A stretch of 64,000 nucleotides of DNA from Flavobacterium sp. NG2 (GCF_034119845.1 NZ_CP139420.1:3598001-3662000); one strand, 5' to 3'; shown: positions 9,552 through 19,170, numbered from the stretch's first letter. Program-made: numbers and translations. The notes: generated by a model not told the origin, from the letters alone.

Positions 9552-10868
9552 CTAATCCAAATAGTTTTTCATCAACATAGCCGCTCCCAAAGCACTAGCA
9601 TTTTCTCCTTTTGGGAATAATATTTTTTGATTTGGCATCATTTGGCGTAGGTATTCAACAAACATTTCATTACGATTAAAACCTCCTGAAATATACACTT
9701 CTTTCAAGTTATGATCTGCATCTAAAATACGCATAATTCCTTCATGTACAGGTTTTGTAATTTCATAAATCAATTGGTAATAAGCATGCTCGTAATCCTC
9801 AAAACAATCTAAATCCTTTAACTCACTTTTAAAATCATCTGGAATTTCAGTTGGAAAGAATTTGTCTTCTTTCTTTGCTAAAATTGCTGTACAAAGTCCT
9901 TTATCAAGTGTTAATTCTAAATAATGATTTTTGGTTACCCCAAAATGATTACTCAACTCAATAGCATTCACTTCGTGTACACGTCCTAAAAACTGCATCG
10001 AAGACTTAATTTGTTGCTTATCAGGAGTCATAAAACACAGGCAATCATTTTTTAATTGCTGTTGTGTTAAGGGCTCTTTACTAAACGGATTCATGCAAAT
10101 AATCCAAGTTCCTGTTGACAACAACACAAATTCCTTACCTGAATTCTCATTGCTTTCTAACAACGGAATAATAGAAGAAGAACTATCATGTAAACCCTTC
10201 CCAATAGCAATTTCTTGCCCGTTAACCATTGACATACATGCTTGTTTTCCAGGTTTTGGCTCTGGCAAAGAAATATTTTCAAATGACAACCATTTGTGGT
10301 ATTCCATTTTGTCAAAATTCCAAATTGCCGTATGCGCTCCTATCGATGTAAAATCGGCAGTTACTTTTTTGGAAAACAAATAACTCAAGTATTGTGGATA
10401 ATGTAAAATAGATTCCACTTTATCCCAAAAATGAGGTTTTTGATTTTTCAACCAATACATTTGCAAGCCTGAATTTAGCATTCCGTAAGCTGGCGAAGCG
10501 GTTTTTCTAGAAAACTCTTCCACTCCACCATGCATTTCATAAAATGCATTAAAATTCATGTTCAATGGCTTTAAGTAGTTATAAAGAGGGGTAATACGCT
10601 CCCCCTCTTTATCCAAATAAACCAAACTTGCACCATGAGTTGAAAAATTGATGGCCTTTATTGTAAATTTATTTTCTTGCTGAACTGTTTCTATTTCCTT
10701 CTTTATCCATTTTTCAATAGACTCAATATCATCACAAGGGTCGTTATCGTCATCCACTACCTCATCAAAACGAATCGAATCAGTTTGTACGACTTTAAAA
10801 TCCTTATCAAATAAAAACATTTTTTTATTGGTTTTACCAATATCAAAAACAGCAATAACGTTTTTCAC
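9552..10868 (-). CDS. fucK: FGGY-family sugar kinase, probable L-fuculokinase
   Basis: A 438-residue FGGY kinase. The N-terminal phosphate-binding loop is FDIGKTNKKMFLFD; further FGGY signatures are STGTWI and, near the C-terminus, YISGGFNRNEMF and ENASALGAAM. It is shorter than the roughly 480 residues usual for E. coli-type fuculo- and rhamnulokinases. It lies 23 bp downstream of fucI in the order aldolase-isomerase-kinase, so phosphorylation of L-fuculose to L-fuculose 1-phosphate is the expected reaction. Because the aldolase of this operon looks like RhaD, the kinase may also accept L-rhamnulose. Specificity within FGGY cannot be read from sequence alone. Confidence 0.68.
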   Translation of the reverse strand: MKNVIAVFDIGKTNKKMFLFDKDFKVVQTDSIRFDEVVDDDNDPCDDIESIEKWIKKEIETVQQENKFTIKAINFSTHGASLVYLDKEGERITPLYNYLKPLNMNFNAFYEMHGGVEEFSRKTASPAYGMLNSGLQMYWLKNQKPHFWDKVESILHYPQYLSYLFSKKVTADFTSIGAHTAIWNFDKMEYHKWLSFENISLPEPKPGKQACMSMVNGQEIAIGKGLHDSSSSIIPLLESNENSGKEFVLLSTGTWIICMNPFSKEPLTQQQLKNDCLCFMTPDKQQIKSSMQFLGRVHEVNAIELSNHFGVTKNHYLELTLDKGLCTAILAKKEDKFFPTEIPDDFKSELKDLDCFEDYEHAYYQLIYEITKPVHEGIMRILDADHNLKEVYISGGFNRNEMFVEYLRQMMPNQKILFPKGENASALGAAMLMKNYLD

Positions 10869-10891
10869 AGTATAAATTTTTAAATCAAAAA

Positions 10892-12679
10892 TTAATTTTT
10901 GAACCCATAAAGCGGGCCGTAATTAGTACAAGCTCTATAATCAGCGCCTTCAAGGTCCTCTCCAAAAGCAGACCATGCACTTGGACGGAAAACATCTTCA
11001 TCGGCCACATTGTGCATATTCACAGGAATTCTCAACATAGCAGCCAATGAAATTAAATCAGCTCCAATATGACCGTGAGAAATAGCACCGTGGTTTGCTC
11101 CCCATTTTGCCATTACACTATACACATCTTTAAAATATCCTTTTCCTGTTAATCTTGGTACAAACCAAGTCGTAGGCCAAGTAGGATTTGTTCTTTCATC
11201 TAAAACGGTATGAACATCTTCAGGAAGTTCAACACTCCATCCTTCAGCAATTTGCAATACTGGTCCAATTCCTTTTACAAGGTTGATTCGACACATTGTC
11301 ATTGGCATGCTTCCTTTCGTTTTAAATTGTGAAGAGAATCCTCCACCTCTAAAGTATTCCCAGATAGCTGCTGGCCATTTGGTATTATCCAAACATTTTT
11401 GAACTTCTTCTTCAGTAATTTCCCAATACGGTTTCATCGTAGGATTACCATCAGCATCTGATTGTTGTGCTGTAGCATCCAAAGTCGTTGACCCTGAATT
11501 AATCAAGTGAATGATTCCGTTTTCAGCAATTCCTGTTAATTTTTTACCGGTAACTCTTTCTACTGATTCTGGGCTCCAGTACGTACGTACATCTGAGAAC
11601 AATTGTGCTTTATTAGTCAATAAGTGACCAAACAACATCGAAACAGCATTTAAACAGTCATTTTCAGTAGCAAAAGTATAGGCTTGACGAATACCGTTCC
11701 AGTCGAAAGAAGAGTTCAAAATAGACTCTGTAAAATCAGCGTTTGGCTGGTAATCTGTCCACTGACGTTGTCCTTGGAATCCACCCATAATGGCATTTCT
11801 ACCTTTAGCTTCTTCTCCAAAACCTAGTTCTTTCAATTTAGGATTTCCGTTCATTAAATCACGACAGATTAAAGTCATTTTAACTACTTTTTCCCATTCC
11901 TGATCTTTCACTTCAGCTGATTTGCGAGCTTCCTCGCTATTATAATCTTTTCCTTCTTTACAATTTTTCTTAGTCCAAGCTAATGCTTTTTCGAATTCTT
12001 CATGGTCATAAATCCCTTCGTCCATACGACGCAACAATTCAACTGACTCTACAAACTCGGCTCTCACTCCGAAATAATCTTGCAAGAAATTCACATCCAC
12101 CATTGAACCTGCAATTCCCATAGAACTATATCCAATAGACAAATAAGACTTCCCTTTCATCAAAGCTACTGCAATACCAGCTTTAGCAAAACGCAATAAT
12201 TTTTCTTCTACATCTTTAGGAATACTCATATCTCCAGCATCTTGAACTTCTTTACCATAGATTCCGAAAGCAGGCAATCCTTTTTGAGAATATCCAGCCA
12301 AGGCTGCAGCTAAATAAACAGCCCCTGGTCTTTCGGTTCCGTTGAATCCCCAAACGGCTTTAGGCATCAAAGGATCAGTGTCCATTACCTCTGTTCCATA
12401 ACACCAACAAGGAGTTACTGTCAAAGAAACTTCTACACCTTCTCTACTAAATTTATCTGCACAAGCAGCAGCATCGGCCACACCACCAATAGTAGTATCA
12501 GCAATCACACATTCTACTTGTTCACCACTCGGGAAACGTAAGTTTTCTGAAATTAATTTAGCCGCAGCCTTAGCCATATCCATACATTGTACTTCTAATG
12601 ACTCTCTTACTCCTCGCTCACGTCCATCAATTACGGGGCGAATTCCAATTTTAGGAAGTCTTCCTATTAATCTATTCAT
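10892..12679 (-). CDS. fucI: L-fucose isomerase
   Basis: A 595-residue protein closely matching E. coli FucI (591 residues) along its whole length: [20 protein letters not shown] at the start, [29 protein letters not shown], the metal-binding region with ATENDCLN and [19 protein letters not shown], and the end [11 protein letters not shown]. The conserved Glu and Asp that bind manganese lie in these motifs. It converts L-fucose to L-fuculose in the cytoplasm; family members also accept D-arabinose and some L-galactose. It sits between the aldolase (19 bp upstream) and the kinase (23 bp downstream) in one minus-strand operon divergent from an AraC regulator. Confidence 0.96.
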   Translation of the reverse strand: MNRLIGRLPKIGIRPVIDGRERGVRESLEVQCMDMAKAAAKLISENLRFPSGEQVECVIADTTIGGVADAAACADKFSREGVEVSLTVTPCWCYGTEVMDTDPLMPKAVWGFNGTERPGAVYLAAALAGYSQKGLPAFGIYGKEVQDAGDMSIPKDVEEKLLRFAKAGIAVALMKGKSYLSIGYSSMGIAGSMVDVNFLQDYFGVRAEFVESVELLRRMDEGIYDHEEFEKALAWTKKNCKEGKDYNSEEARKSAEVKDQEWEKVVKMTLICRDLMNGNPKLKELGFGEEAKGRNAIMGGFQGQRQWTDYQPNADFTESILNSSFDWNGIRQAYTFATENDCLNAVSMLFGHLLTNKAQLFSDVRTYWSPESVERVTGKKLTGIAENGIIHLINSGSTTLDATAQQSDADGNPTMKPYWEITEEEVQKCLDNTKWPAAIWEYFRGGGFSSQFKTKGSMPMTMCRINLVKGIGPVLQIAEGWSVELPEDVHTVLDERTNPTWPTTWFVPRLTGKGYFKDVYSVMAKWGANHGAISHGHIGADLISLAAMLRIPVNMHNVADEDVFRPSAWSAFGEDLEGADYRACTNYGPLYGFKN

Positions 12680-12698
12680 ATCTTTTTATAATTAACTA

Positions 12699-13502
12699 TT
12701 AAGTAAATTGCTCTAATTCTGTCAATTGCTCATTTGAAAGTCCTGCAGGTTGGAAACCAGCTGCCCAACACATCATTAACAACTTCGCTCCTTTATTGGC
12801 TACATCCAAAAAGTCCCAAGCTTTTTCAACATCTGGTGCAGTTGCCGTTGCTCCGTGTTTTTCCCAAAGAGAAACGTTTCTCGTTTTAAAAGCATCTATG
12901 GTAACCTTAGCTAAAGATGCTGTACTTGACAATGCATATGGCGTACAGTGAATTCCTTTAGGAACAAAAACTTTAACCTCAGGACACATCATCCAAATTT
13001 GTCTATTCAATTCTTCTTCATTATCAAATAATTCATGGTGACTCATACAAATCAACTCCAAAGGATGTGTATGTACCACTGCTAAATTTTCTGGATGATG
13101 AACAGAATTAAACAAGTGAATACTAGCATGAGAAATCAACTCACAGGTAGGCCCAAAGTTTGGTCTTTTTCCACCCCAAATAATGGTATAACCCGTAGCG
13201 TCTTCGTTTATATAAAGAATACAAGATACTTCTTCCAACATATCCACCAAATCTCTTAAGTAACATCCTGTACCTGTAATATAGATTACAAAACCTGCAC
13301 AGTCTTTAGGAAAATCAAAAGGAACAAACTCTTTCCCTTTTGTTTTCTCAATTATTTCGTTTTTATCAAAGAACGAACTAAGGTTCATAGAAATATTCCC
13401 TGCATTTCTTTCTGCCCATTCTCTCTGCCATAAATATCCAGCTACTTTGGACACTTTTTTCAATTCTTTCTCTACTTCAACTGGAAGTTTTATATCACTC
13501 AT
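12699..13502 (-). CDS. Class II aldolase, RhaD-like, acting as fuculose/rhamnulose-1-phosphate aldolase
   Basis: A 267-residue zinc-dependent class II aldolase. Its landmarks fit rhamnulose-1-phosphate aldolase RhaD (274 residues in E. coli) better than the shorter FucA (about 215): WAERNAGNIS, TGTGCYLRD, GYTIIWGG, HTHPLELI (zinc histidines), LWEKHGATA and DVANKGAKLL. Both enzymes cleave a deoxyketohexose 1-phosphate to DHAP and L-lactaldehyde. As first gene of the operon before fucI, it most likely cleaves L-fuculose 1-phosphate here. No rhamnose isomerase is visible in the window. It is transcribed away from the AraC gene, with 121 bp between the two starts. Confidence 0.82.
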   Translation of the reverse strand: MSDIKLPVEVEKELKKVSKVAGYLWQREWAERNAGNISMNLSSFFDKNEIIEKTKGKEFVPFDFPKDCAGFVIYITGTGCYLRDLVDMLEEVSCILYINEDATGYTIIWGGKRPNFGPTCELISHASIHLFNSVHHPENLAVVHTHPLELICMSHHELFDNEEELNRQIWMMCPEVKVFVPKGIHCTPYALSSTASLAKVTIDAFKTRNVSLWEKHGATATAPDVEKAWDFLDVANKGAKLLMMCWAAGFQPAGLSNEQLTELEQFT

Positions 13503-13590
13503 ATTAATATGATTTAAAATTTGATTTTTTACATTATTTGATTTTGTAAATTTAAAGCGAACTCAAGCAAAAAAAGATATTCAAAATCTG

Positions 13591-13598
13591 TATATTTG
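13591..13598 (+). promoter_or_regulatory. Candidate -7 box for the AraC gene
   Basis: TATATTTG fits the Bacteroidetes -7 consensus TAnnTTTG and lies 26 bp upstream of the AraC-family start codon. I found no clear TTG at the -33 position, so the assignment rests on the -7 box and position only. Confidence 0.4.
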
Positions 13599-13623
13599 TG
13601 TACAATTTAAACATTAGCCACAA

Positions 13624-14523
13624 ATGGAATTTGTAAAAAAAATAGAACTAGGAGATCCATCCACGAATAAACAGAACTTTATCGACATTAAATTAAAACT
13701 ATCTTGTTGCCGATATTGGTATCTTGACTTATGGGATTGTCACGATATGGTGTTTCCGTTTTGGAGGATTTACTGGAACAAAAACGAAGGCGGAGCATTA
13801 AAATTCCAAGAGGAGACCTATATAATGAAACCCGACTCCTTATATATCATATCCCCTTTCACCTCTTTTTCTACCCAATATTCTAAGAACCACAAGTACA
13901 GCACCGGAATACATGTAGCTGGCAACAACCTATCTGAAAGAGACAACGAAACCTATTATGAAGAAAAATCGTTGATTCATTTTTTTACCCACTTTAATCT
14001 TGGAACCCCTTTTGACAATGTCGTTCCTGGTATCTTTAAAATTGAATTAACCGAACACCTTAACGAGCGACTTCACTACTTAACCGACCGATTAAAATCT
14101 GAAAATCACGACTTTAAACTCACTTTCAACTTAAAACTACAGTCCTTTATTAAGGAAGCAATATCCAATATAGGCCCCGAGCTTTGGAAAACAATAACTA
14201 TAGATAGTAGAGTTTTAACTATACATAGATATATAGAAGCTAGCATTGATAAAAAACTTAGCAATTCAGAACTAGCCGAAATAGTCAATATGGCTCCTAA
14301 TTCCTTTGCCCGTTTATTCAAAGAAGAAATGAATATTACCCTACATAATTTTATTCAAAACAGAAAGATAGCCAAAGCCTGTGAACTATTTGAACATTCG
14401 AGCGAAACCATTGAAAACGTTTCAGATATCTTAGGATTCGCTGATCGTTATCATTTTTCTCGCGTTTTTAAATCCATCACTGGAATCTCGCCAGCCGTAT
14501 ATAAATCGGGCAAATACACCTAA
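13624..14523 (+). CDS. AraC-family transcriptional regulator of fucose genes
   Basis: A 299-residue regulator. The N-terminal 180 residues form a probable sugar-sensing domain with many aromatic residues (RYWYLDLWDCHDMVFPFW). The last 100 residues are the double helix-turn-helix of AraC proteins: ASIDKKLSNSELAEIVNMAP, then the second-helix signature ENVSDILGFADRYHFSRVFK followed by GISPAVY. It sits divergently between the aldolase-fucI-kinase operon and aldA-fucP, the classic place for a local sugar activator. L-fucose or L-fuculose as effector is inferred from context. Confidence 0.88.
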   Translation: MEFVKKIELGDPSTNKQNFIDIKLKLSCCRYWYLDLWDCHDMVFPFWRIYWNKNEGGALKFQEETYIMKPDSLYIISPFTSFSTQYSKNHKYSTGIHVAGNNLSERDNETYYEEKSLIHFFTHFNLGTPFDNVVPGIFKIELTEHLNERLHYLTDRLKSENHDFKLTFNLKLQSFIKEAISNIGPELWKTITIDSRVLTIHRYIEASIDKKLSNSELAEIVNMAPNSFARLFKEEMNITLHNFIQNRKIAKACELFEHSSETIENVSDILGFADRYHFSRVFKSITGISPAVYKSGKYT

Positions 14524-14830
14524 AAAGAACCCAACCCCCTTAAAAACAACCTCAAAAAACATTAACCACTGTTTACCAATTAATTACCCCTTACATATTC
14601 AAATAACAGCCTACTCATGTTTAAATTGTACATAAAGTAGATTATTATGGATAAATTACAAAGACTACTCTCTTCGTAAATTTGTAATTCACTGTTTACT
14701 TCTTAAAGCCACATTTAAATTTTGTATTAAATACATGCTTTTTGAACCAACACTAAACACTGTTCATTATCTAAGTAACTTTTATTGTTTACTGACAAAT
14801 AAATTAACTAAAAAAATAATCTAATTAATT
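14524..14830 (+). promoter_or_regulatory. aldA upstream region with repeated ACTGTTTAC-like motif
   Basis: This 307-bp gap has no gene. A short motif close to CACTGTTTAC recurs on the same strand at 14566-14577, 14689-14700, 14756-14767 (CACTGTTCAT) and 14782-14793 (ATTGTTTACT). A TAAATTTG at 14677-14684 matches the Bacteroidetes -7 consensus and could serve aldA, which would place the second motif copy near the transcription start. The repeats are candidate AraC-type half-sites for the regulator just upstream. That link is inferred, and the motif is not seen in the gap in front of the divergent aldolase gene. Confidence 0.4.
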
Positions 14831-16270
14831 ATGAAAGAATTTAATCAATACATTAACGGTAAATTTGTAAAATCAACTTCAACTGAAGTAACAGAGGTAT
14901 TAAACCCATGTACCGAAGAAGTTTTATCTGTAATCCCAAAAGGATCTGTTGAAGACGCAAACAAAGCATTAGAAGCAGCTCAAGCAGCACAACACGGATG
15001 GAACGCTCTAACAGCTATTGAAAGAGCAGGATATCTACACAAAATGGCAAATGTTATTCGTGAGAATAGAGTTTTCTTAGCTGAAACATTGGCAAGTGAG
15101 CAAGCAAAAGTAATTGGATTAGCTCAAGTTGAAATTGATGTTACTGCTGATTATTTTGATTATAATGCAGGATGGGCTCGTAGAATTGAAGGAGAAATTA
15201 TTCAAAGTGACCGTAGAAAAGAACATATCTTTTTACACAAAGCACCTATTGGTGTAGCGGTTGGAATTTGCCCTTGGAACTTCCCATTTTTCGTAATGGC
15301 TCGTAAAGTAGCTCCATCATTAGTAACTGGAAATACATGTGTTATCAAACCAAGTTGTATTGCTCCAAACACCATTATGGAATTTACTAAATTAATTGAA
15401 AACATTGGATTACCTGCAGGTGTATTAAACGTAGTATGTGGTACTGGTCCAACAGTAGGAAACGCACTTACTAAGAGCCCTATTACAGGTATCGTGAGTT
15501 TGACTGGTAGTGTTTTTGCAGGTCAAAAAATCATGGAAGCTGCTGCTGCCAATATTACTAAAGTTTCTCTTGAATTAGGAGGAAAAGCTCCAGCGATTGT
15601 ATGTGCTGATGCCAACTTAGAATTAGCTGTAAACGCTATTGTTTCTTCAAAAGTAATCTTTAGTGGACAAGTATGTAACTGTGCTGAGAGAGTTTATGTT
15701 GAAGATTCTATCTACGACCAATTCATGGATATGGTTACTAAAAAAATGAATTCAGTAAAAGTAGAAGATGCTTTCTCTACTAATAATCCTGACATGAGTA
15801 GTATGGTATCTAAAGACCAACTTGAAAAAGTAGCTTCCATGGTAGAATTTGCTAAAAGTGAAGGTGCTGAAGTAGTAGTTGGAGGAAAACGTTCTGAGCA
15901 ATTTGACAGAGGATACTTCTACCAACCTACCTTATTGACTAATGTAACTCAAAATATGCAAATCATTCAAGAAGAAGTTTTTGGACCTGTAATGCCTGTA
16001 ATGAAATTTAGCACTTTGGACGAAGCTATCGCATTAGCTAACGACTGTGAATACGGATTAACGTCATCAATCTTCTCTGAAAACTTCAACAAAGTAATGC
16101 ATGCTTCAAACGAATTGCAATTTGGAGAAACATATATCAACAGAGAGCACTTCGAAGCTATCCAAGGATTCCACGCTGGATGGAAAAAATCTGGATTAGG
16201 TGGAGCTGATGGTAAACACGGAATGGAAGAGTACTTACAAACTAAAGTTGTTTACGCTCAATTTAGATAA
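14831..16270 (+). CDS. aldA: Lactaldehyde dehydrogenase
   Basis: A 479-residue aldehyde dehydrogenase, the same length as E. coli AldA and matching it throughout: GWARRIEGEIIQSDR, ICPWNFPFF, SLELGGKAPAIV with the general-base Glu, the catalytic cysteine in SGQVCNCAERVYVE, GETYINREHFEAIQGFHAGW and the C-terminal GADGKHGMEEYLQTKVVYAQ. It oxidises L-lactaldehyde from the aldolase to L-lactate with NAD+. The FMN-dependent lactate dehydrogenase downstream would take the product to pyruvate, so the whole three-carbon half of fucose can be recovered. A terminator-like hairpin follows the gene. Confidence 0.93.
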   Translation: MKEFNQYINGKFVKSTSTEVTEVLNPCTEEVLSVIPKGSVEDANKALEAAQAAQHGWNALTAIERAGYLHKMANVIRENRVFLAETLASEQAKVIGLAQVEIDVTADYFDYNAGWARRIEGEIIQSDRRKEHIFLHKAPIGVAVGICPWNFPFFVMARKVAPSLVTGNTCVIKPSCIAPNTIMEFTKLIENIGLPAGVLNVVCGTGPTVGNALTKSPITGIVSLTGSVFAGQKIMEAAAANITKVSLELGGKAPAIVCADANLELAVNAIVSSKVIFSGQVCNCAERVYVEDSIYDQFMDMVTKKMNSVKVEDAFSTNNPDMSSMVSKDQLEKVASMVEFAKSEGAEVVVGGKRSEQFDRGYFYQPTLLTNVTQNMQIIQEEVFGPVMPVMKFSTLDEAIALANDCEYGLTSSIFSENFNKVMHASNELQFGETYINREHFEAIQGFHAGWKKSGLGGADGKHGMEEYLQTKVVYAQFR

Positions 16271-16297
16271 ATAAATTGCTAAAATAATTTTCATACA

Positions 16298-16360
16298 GAA
16301 AAGCATGTTGTAATTTAAAGTATTCTTTTAGAATTTAATTATAGCATGCTTTTCACTTTT
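16298..16360 (+). terminator. Hairpin after aldA
   Basis: The arms GAAAAGCATG (16298-16307) and CATGCTTTTC (16345-16354) are perfectly complementary. They are followed by CACTTTTAT, and the AT-rich loop has partial secondary pairing. It fits a rho-independent terminator for aldA and suggests that fucP has its own promoter. Confidence 0.65.
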
Positions 16361-16390
16361 ATATAAAACCACCTTTGTACAAAAACAATA

Positions 16391-16420
16391 CTATAACGAA
16401 ACTATAACGAAACTATAACT
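16391..16420 (+). repeat. 11-bp tandem repeat directly before fucP
   Basis: CTATAACGAAA occurs twice in tandem (16391-16401 and 16402-16412), followed by a partial third copy CTATAACT. The array ends about 10 bp before the fucP start codon at 16431, so it lies in the leader or over the promoter. One helical-turn periodicity (11 bp) would suit cooperative protein binding. Function unknown. Confidence 0.55.
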
Positions 16421-16430
16421 CAATTAAGAA

Positions 16431-17732
16431 ATGAAAAGCACGGAAAAAATTCCAGTAGTAACCAAAGAGGTATTAATACCTTTTATTTTAATCACTTCCT
16501 TATTCGCCTTATGGGGGTTTGCAAATGATATCACCAACCCAATGGTTGCCGCTTTTGGTACCGTAATGGAAATCTCTACTGCAAAAGCTGCTTTAGTACA
16601 ATTTGCTTTTTATGGTGGTTATGCTACTATGGCAATTCCAGCAGCGCTTTTTGTTCGAAAATACAGTTACAAAAAAGGTATTATTTTAGGACTTGTTCTG
16701 TATGCTTTTGGGGCATTACTTTTTTATCCTGCGGCCAAATATGAAATTTTCGAATTCTTTTTAATTTCCCTTTACATTCTAACTTTTGGTTTGGCATTTT
16801 TAGAAACTACTGCCAACCCATATATTTTATCAATGGGTGACGAACGTACTGCTACCCAACGATTGAATTTAGCACAAGCCTTCAACCCTATTGGTTCGCT
16901 TATGGGAATGTTTGTAGCGTCTAAATTTATCTTAGTAGCCTTGGATTCTGATAAAAGAAACGAAATGGGTGAATTAATTTTCACCAACTTAGATGAAGCT
17001 CAAAAAGCAATCATTAGAACACATGACCTAGAAATCATCCGAAACCCTTATGTTATTCTGGGAGGCGTTGTCATCTTTATGTTGATTCTTATCTCTATAT
17101 TAAAAATGCCTAAAAGAGCACATGACAGCAATCAAGATTCTGCTATGGATTCTTTCAAAAGATTAATGAAAAACGGAAAATACCGCGAAGGAGTTTTGGC
17201 CCAGTTATTTTATGTTGCTGCACAAATTATGTGTTGGACTTTCATCATTCAATACGCAGAAAACATTGGTGTTACCAAAGCTACAGCTCAAAATTACAAC
17301 ATCCTAGCAATGGGAATGTTTTTAACCAGCCGTTTCATTTGTACCTATTTAATGCGTTTTATCAATGCTAAGAAGTTACTAACGATTTTTGCTATTGGCG
17401 CTATGATGACTACTTCTGGTGCGATATTGATTGAAGGTACACTAGGATTGTATTCTCTAATAGCGACATCATTCTTTATGTCTTTGATGTTCCCTACTAT
17501 CTATGGTATTGCATTGAATGGTTTAGGAAATGACGACAGTACACTAGGAGCTGCAGGATTAGTTATGGCGATTGTAGGTGGTGCCATTATGCCCGTTTTA
17601 CAAGGATCAATTATCGATTTAGGAACTGTAGGAGCTTTTTCAGCAGTTAACTTCTCATTTATACTTCCTTTATTTTGTTTCTTTTTCATTGCCATTTACG
17701 GCTACCGTACTATTAAAGTACATACGAATTAA
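16431..17732 (+). CDS. fucP: L-fucose:H+ symporter (MFS)
   Basis: A 433-residue MFS transporter with about 12 hydrophobic segments, matching FucP rather than other sugar porters: LFALWGFANDITNPMV, VQFAFYGGYATMAIPAALF, YSYKKGIILGLVLYAFGALL, and the signature LAFLETTANPYIL with RLNLAQAFNPIGSLMG. The glutamate in LETTANP matches the proton/sugar site of this family. It imports L-fucose across the inner membrane. The neighbouring fucose isomerase, aldolase and AldA genes support the assignment. The related galactose/glucose porter GluP is the main alternative. Confidence 0.88.
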   Translation: MKSTEKIPVVTKEVLIPFILITSLFALWGFANDITNPMVAAFGTVMEISTAKAALVQFAFYGGYATMAIPAALFVRKYSYKKGIILGLVLYAFGALLFYPAAKYEIFEFFLISLYILTFGLAFLETTANPYILSMGDERTATQRLNLAQAFNPIGSLMGMFVASKFILVALDSDKRNEMGELIFTNLDEAQKAIIRTHDLEIIRNPYVILGGVVIFMLILISILKMPKRAHDSNQDSAMDSFKRLMKNGKYREGVLAQLFYVAAQIMCWTFIIQYAENIGVTKATAQNYNILAMGMFLTSRFICTYLMRFINAKKLLTIFAIGAMMTTSGAILIEGTLGLYSLIATSFFMSLMFPTIYGIALNGLGNDDSTLGAAGLVMAIVGGAIMPVLQGSIIDLGTVGAFSAVNFSFILPLFCFFFIAIYGYRTIKVHTN

Positions 17733-17738
17733 TTTTTA

Positions 17739-17918
17739 ATGAATAATAACATGGAAATAAACGGAAAAAGAATTGAAGAATTAGGATTTGAAGCTTCAAA
17801 AAAAGGATTTTTCCAAGAATGGAGAACCCTTACTAAAGTACTTATAAAAGAAAATAAAATCTCTTTAAATGAAGCTTCAGAAATAGCATTTAAAAAGCTT
17901 TTATCAAAAAAAAATTAA
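17739..17918 (+). CDS. Small protein of 59 residues between fucP and lldD
   Basis: An open frame from ATG at 17739 (or 17751, giving 55 residues) to TAA at 17918, only 6 bp after the fucP stop. The product MEINGKRIEELGFEASKKGF... is highly charged and helical, with no membrane segment or cysteine. It is in the same orientation as fucP and lldD and has good coding character (Lys/Glu-rich, AT-rich third positions like its neighbours). I do not recognise a family. Its place inside the fucose operon suggests an accessory role in transport or lactate oxidation, but that is only context. Confidence 0.65.
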   Translation: MNNNMEINGKRIEELGFEASKKGFFQEWRTLTKVLIKENKISLNEASEIAFKKLLSKKN

Positions 17919-18009
17919 AAACATTCATTATAATAGGAGCATCATACATCATACTACAATAATTATATTTGATACTCAAACACAAATTTAGAATATAAAA
18001 ATTAATACC

Positions 18010-19170
18010 ATGAATAACAAAAAGGAAATAAAAATCAATACTAAATATCCTTCAATTGATGATTTAAGGGAAAAAGCAAAAAAACAAATTCCAAGATTTG
18101 CGTTTGAATATCTTGATGGAGGATGTAATGAAGATGTTAACCTTTATAAAAACACTAAAGAAATTAGGGATGTAGAATTATTACCTTATTATTTGAGTAA
18201 GCATACAGGTTCTAGCATGAAAACGGAACTTTTTGGACATACTTATGACGCTCCATTTGGTATTGCACCAGTTGGTTTACAAGGTTTAATGTGGCCTAAT
18301 GCTCCTGAAATCTTAGCAAAAGCCGCTTTTGAACATAACGTACCTTTTATCTTAAGTACAGTAAGTACAAGTAGTATCGAAAGAATTTCAGAAATTACTG
18401 AGGGTAAATCTTGGTTCCAATTATACCATCCAGCTGAAAATAGTTTACGAGACAGCCTTATCAAAAGAGCTGAAGCAGCTGAATGTCCTGTTTTAGTTAT
18501 TTTATCTGATGTACCTACTTTTGGATTCCGTCCAAGAGATATCCGAAATGGATTGGCAATGCCTCCTAGTATGTCTGTAGCAAACATTCTTCAAGTTATG
18601 GGAAGACCAGAATGGGCTTTAAATACTTTAAGATATGGACAACCTAGTTTTAAAACGCTAGAACCATATATGCCAAAAGGTTTGGATTTAAAGCAATTAG
18701 GAAAATTCATGAATGATACTTTTTCTGGTAGATTAAATGAAGAAAAAATCAAACCAATCCGTGATATGTGGAAAGGTAAGTTAGTTATCAAAGGAGTTGC
18801 TAACGAATATGATGTAGAAAGAGCTATCGCCTTAGGAGTTGATGGTGTAATCGTATCTAATCATGGCGGAAGACAATTAGACGCTGGTGAATCAGCAATC
18901 AAACCATTGACTAGAATTGCCGAAAAATACGGAAAAGATATCAAAGTAATGATGGATAGCGGCGTTCGTTCAGGTCCAGATATCGCTAGAACTATGGCTA
19001 GTGGAGCTGATTTTACATTCTTAGGCCGTTCTTTTATGTATGGAGTTGCTGCTTTAGGAAAAAAAGGTGGAGATCACACTATTTCACTTTTGAAAACTGA
19101 ATTACAACAAGTAATGGAACAAATTTGTTGTGAAAAAACAGCCGATTTTCCAAATCATATTATAAAATAA
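18010..19170 (+). CDS. lldD: FMN-dependent L-lactate dehydrogenase (alpha-hydroxy-acid oxidase family)
   Basis: A 386-residue FMN enzyme. It opens with PSIDDLREKAKKQIPRFAFEYLDGG, typical of this family. GIAPVGLQGLMWPNAPEILA, the active-site motif VSNHGGRQLD with catalytic His and Arg, and MMDSGVRSGPDIARTMASGA with FLGRSFMYG complete the TIM-barrel FMN site. It oxidises L-2-hydroxy acids at the membrane or in the cytoplasm. Downstream of aldA and fucP, the natural substrate is L-lactate made from lactaldehyde, giving pyruvate. Other L-hydroxyacids (glycolate, mandelate) are family alternatives. Confidence 0.82.
   Translation: MNNKKEIKINTKYPSIDDLREKAKKQIPRFAFEYLDGGCNEDVNLYKNTKEIRDVELLPYYLSKHTGSSMKTELFGHTYDAPFGIAPVGLQGLMWPNAPEILAKAAFEHNVPFILSTVSTSSIERISEITEGKSWFQLYHPAENSLRDSLIKRAEAAECPVLVILSDVPTFGFRPRDIRNGLAMPPSMSVANILQVMGRPEWALNTLRYGQPSFKTLEPYMPKGLDLKQLGKFMNDTFSGRLNEEKIKPIRDMWKGKLVIKGVANEYDVERAIALGVDGVIVSNHGGRQLDAGESAIKPLTRIAEKYGKDIKVMMDSGVRSGPDIARTMASGADFTFLGRSFMYGVAALGKKGGDHTISLLKTELQQVMEQICCEKTADFPNHIIK

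Noticed and set aside
9552..10868. Rhamnulokinase as primary call
   Set aside because: RhaD-like aldolase would support it, but the operon has a definite L-fucose isomerase and no visible rhamnose isomerase or rhamnose transporter.
16391..16420. Riboswitch before fucP
   Set aside because: Only short tandem repeats are present; no conserved aptamer fold could be recognised.
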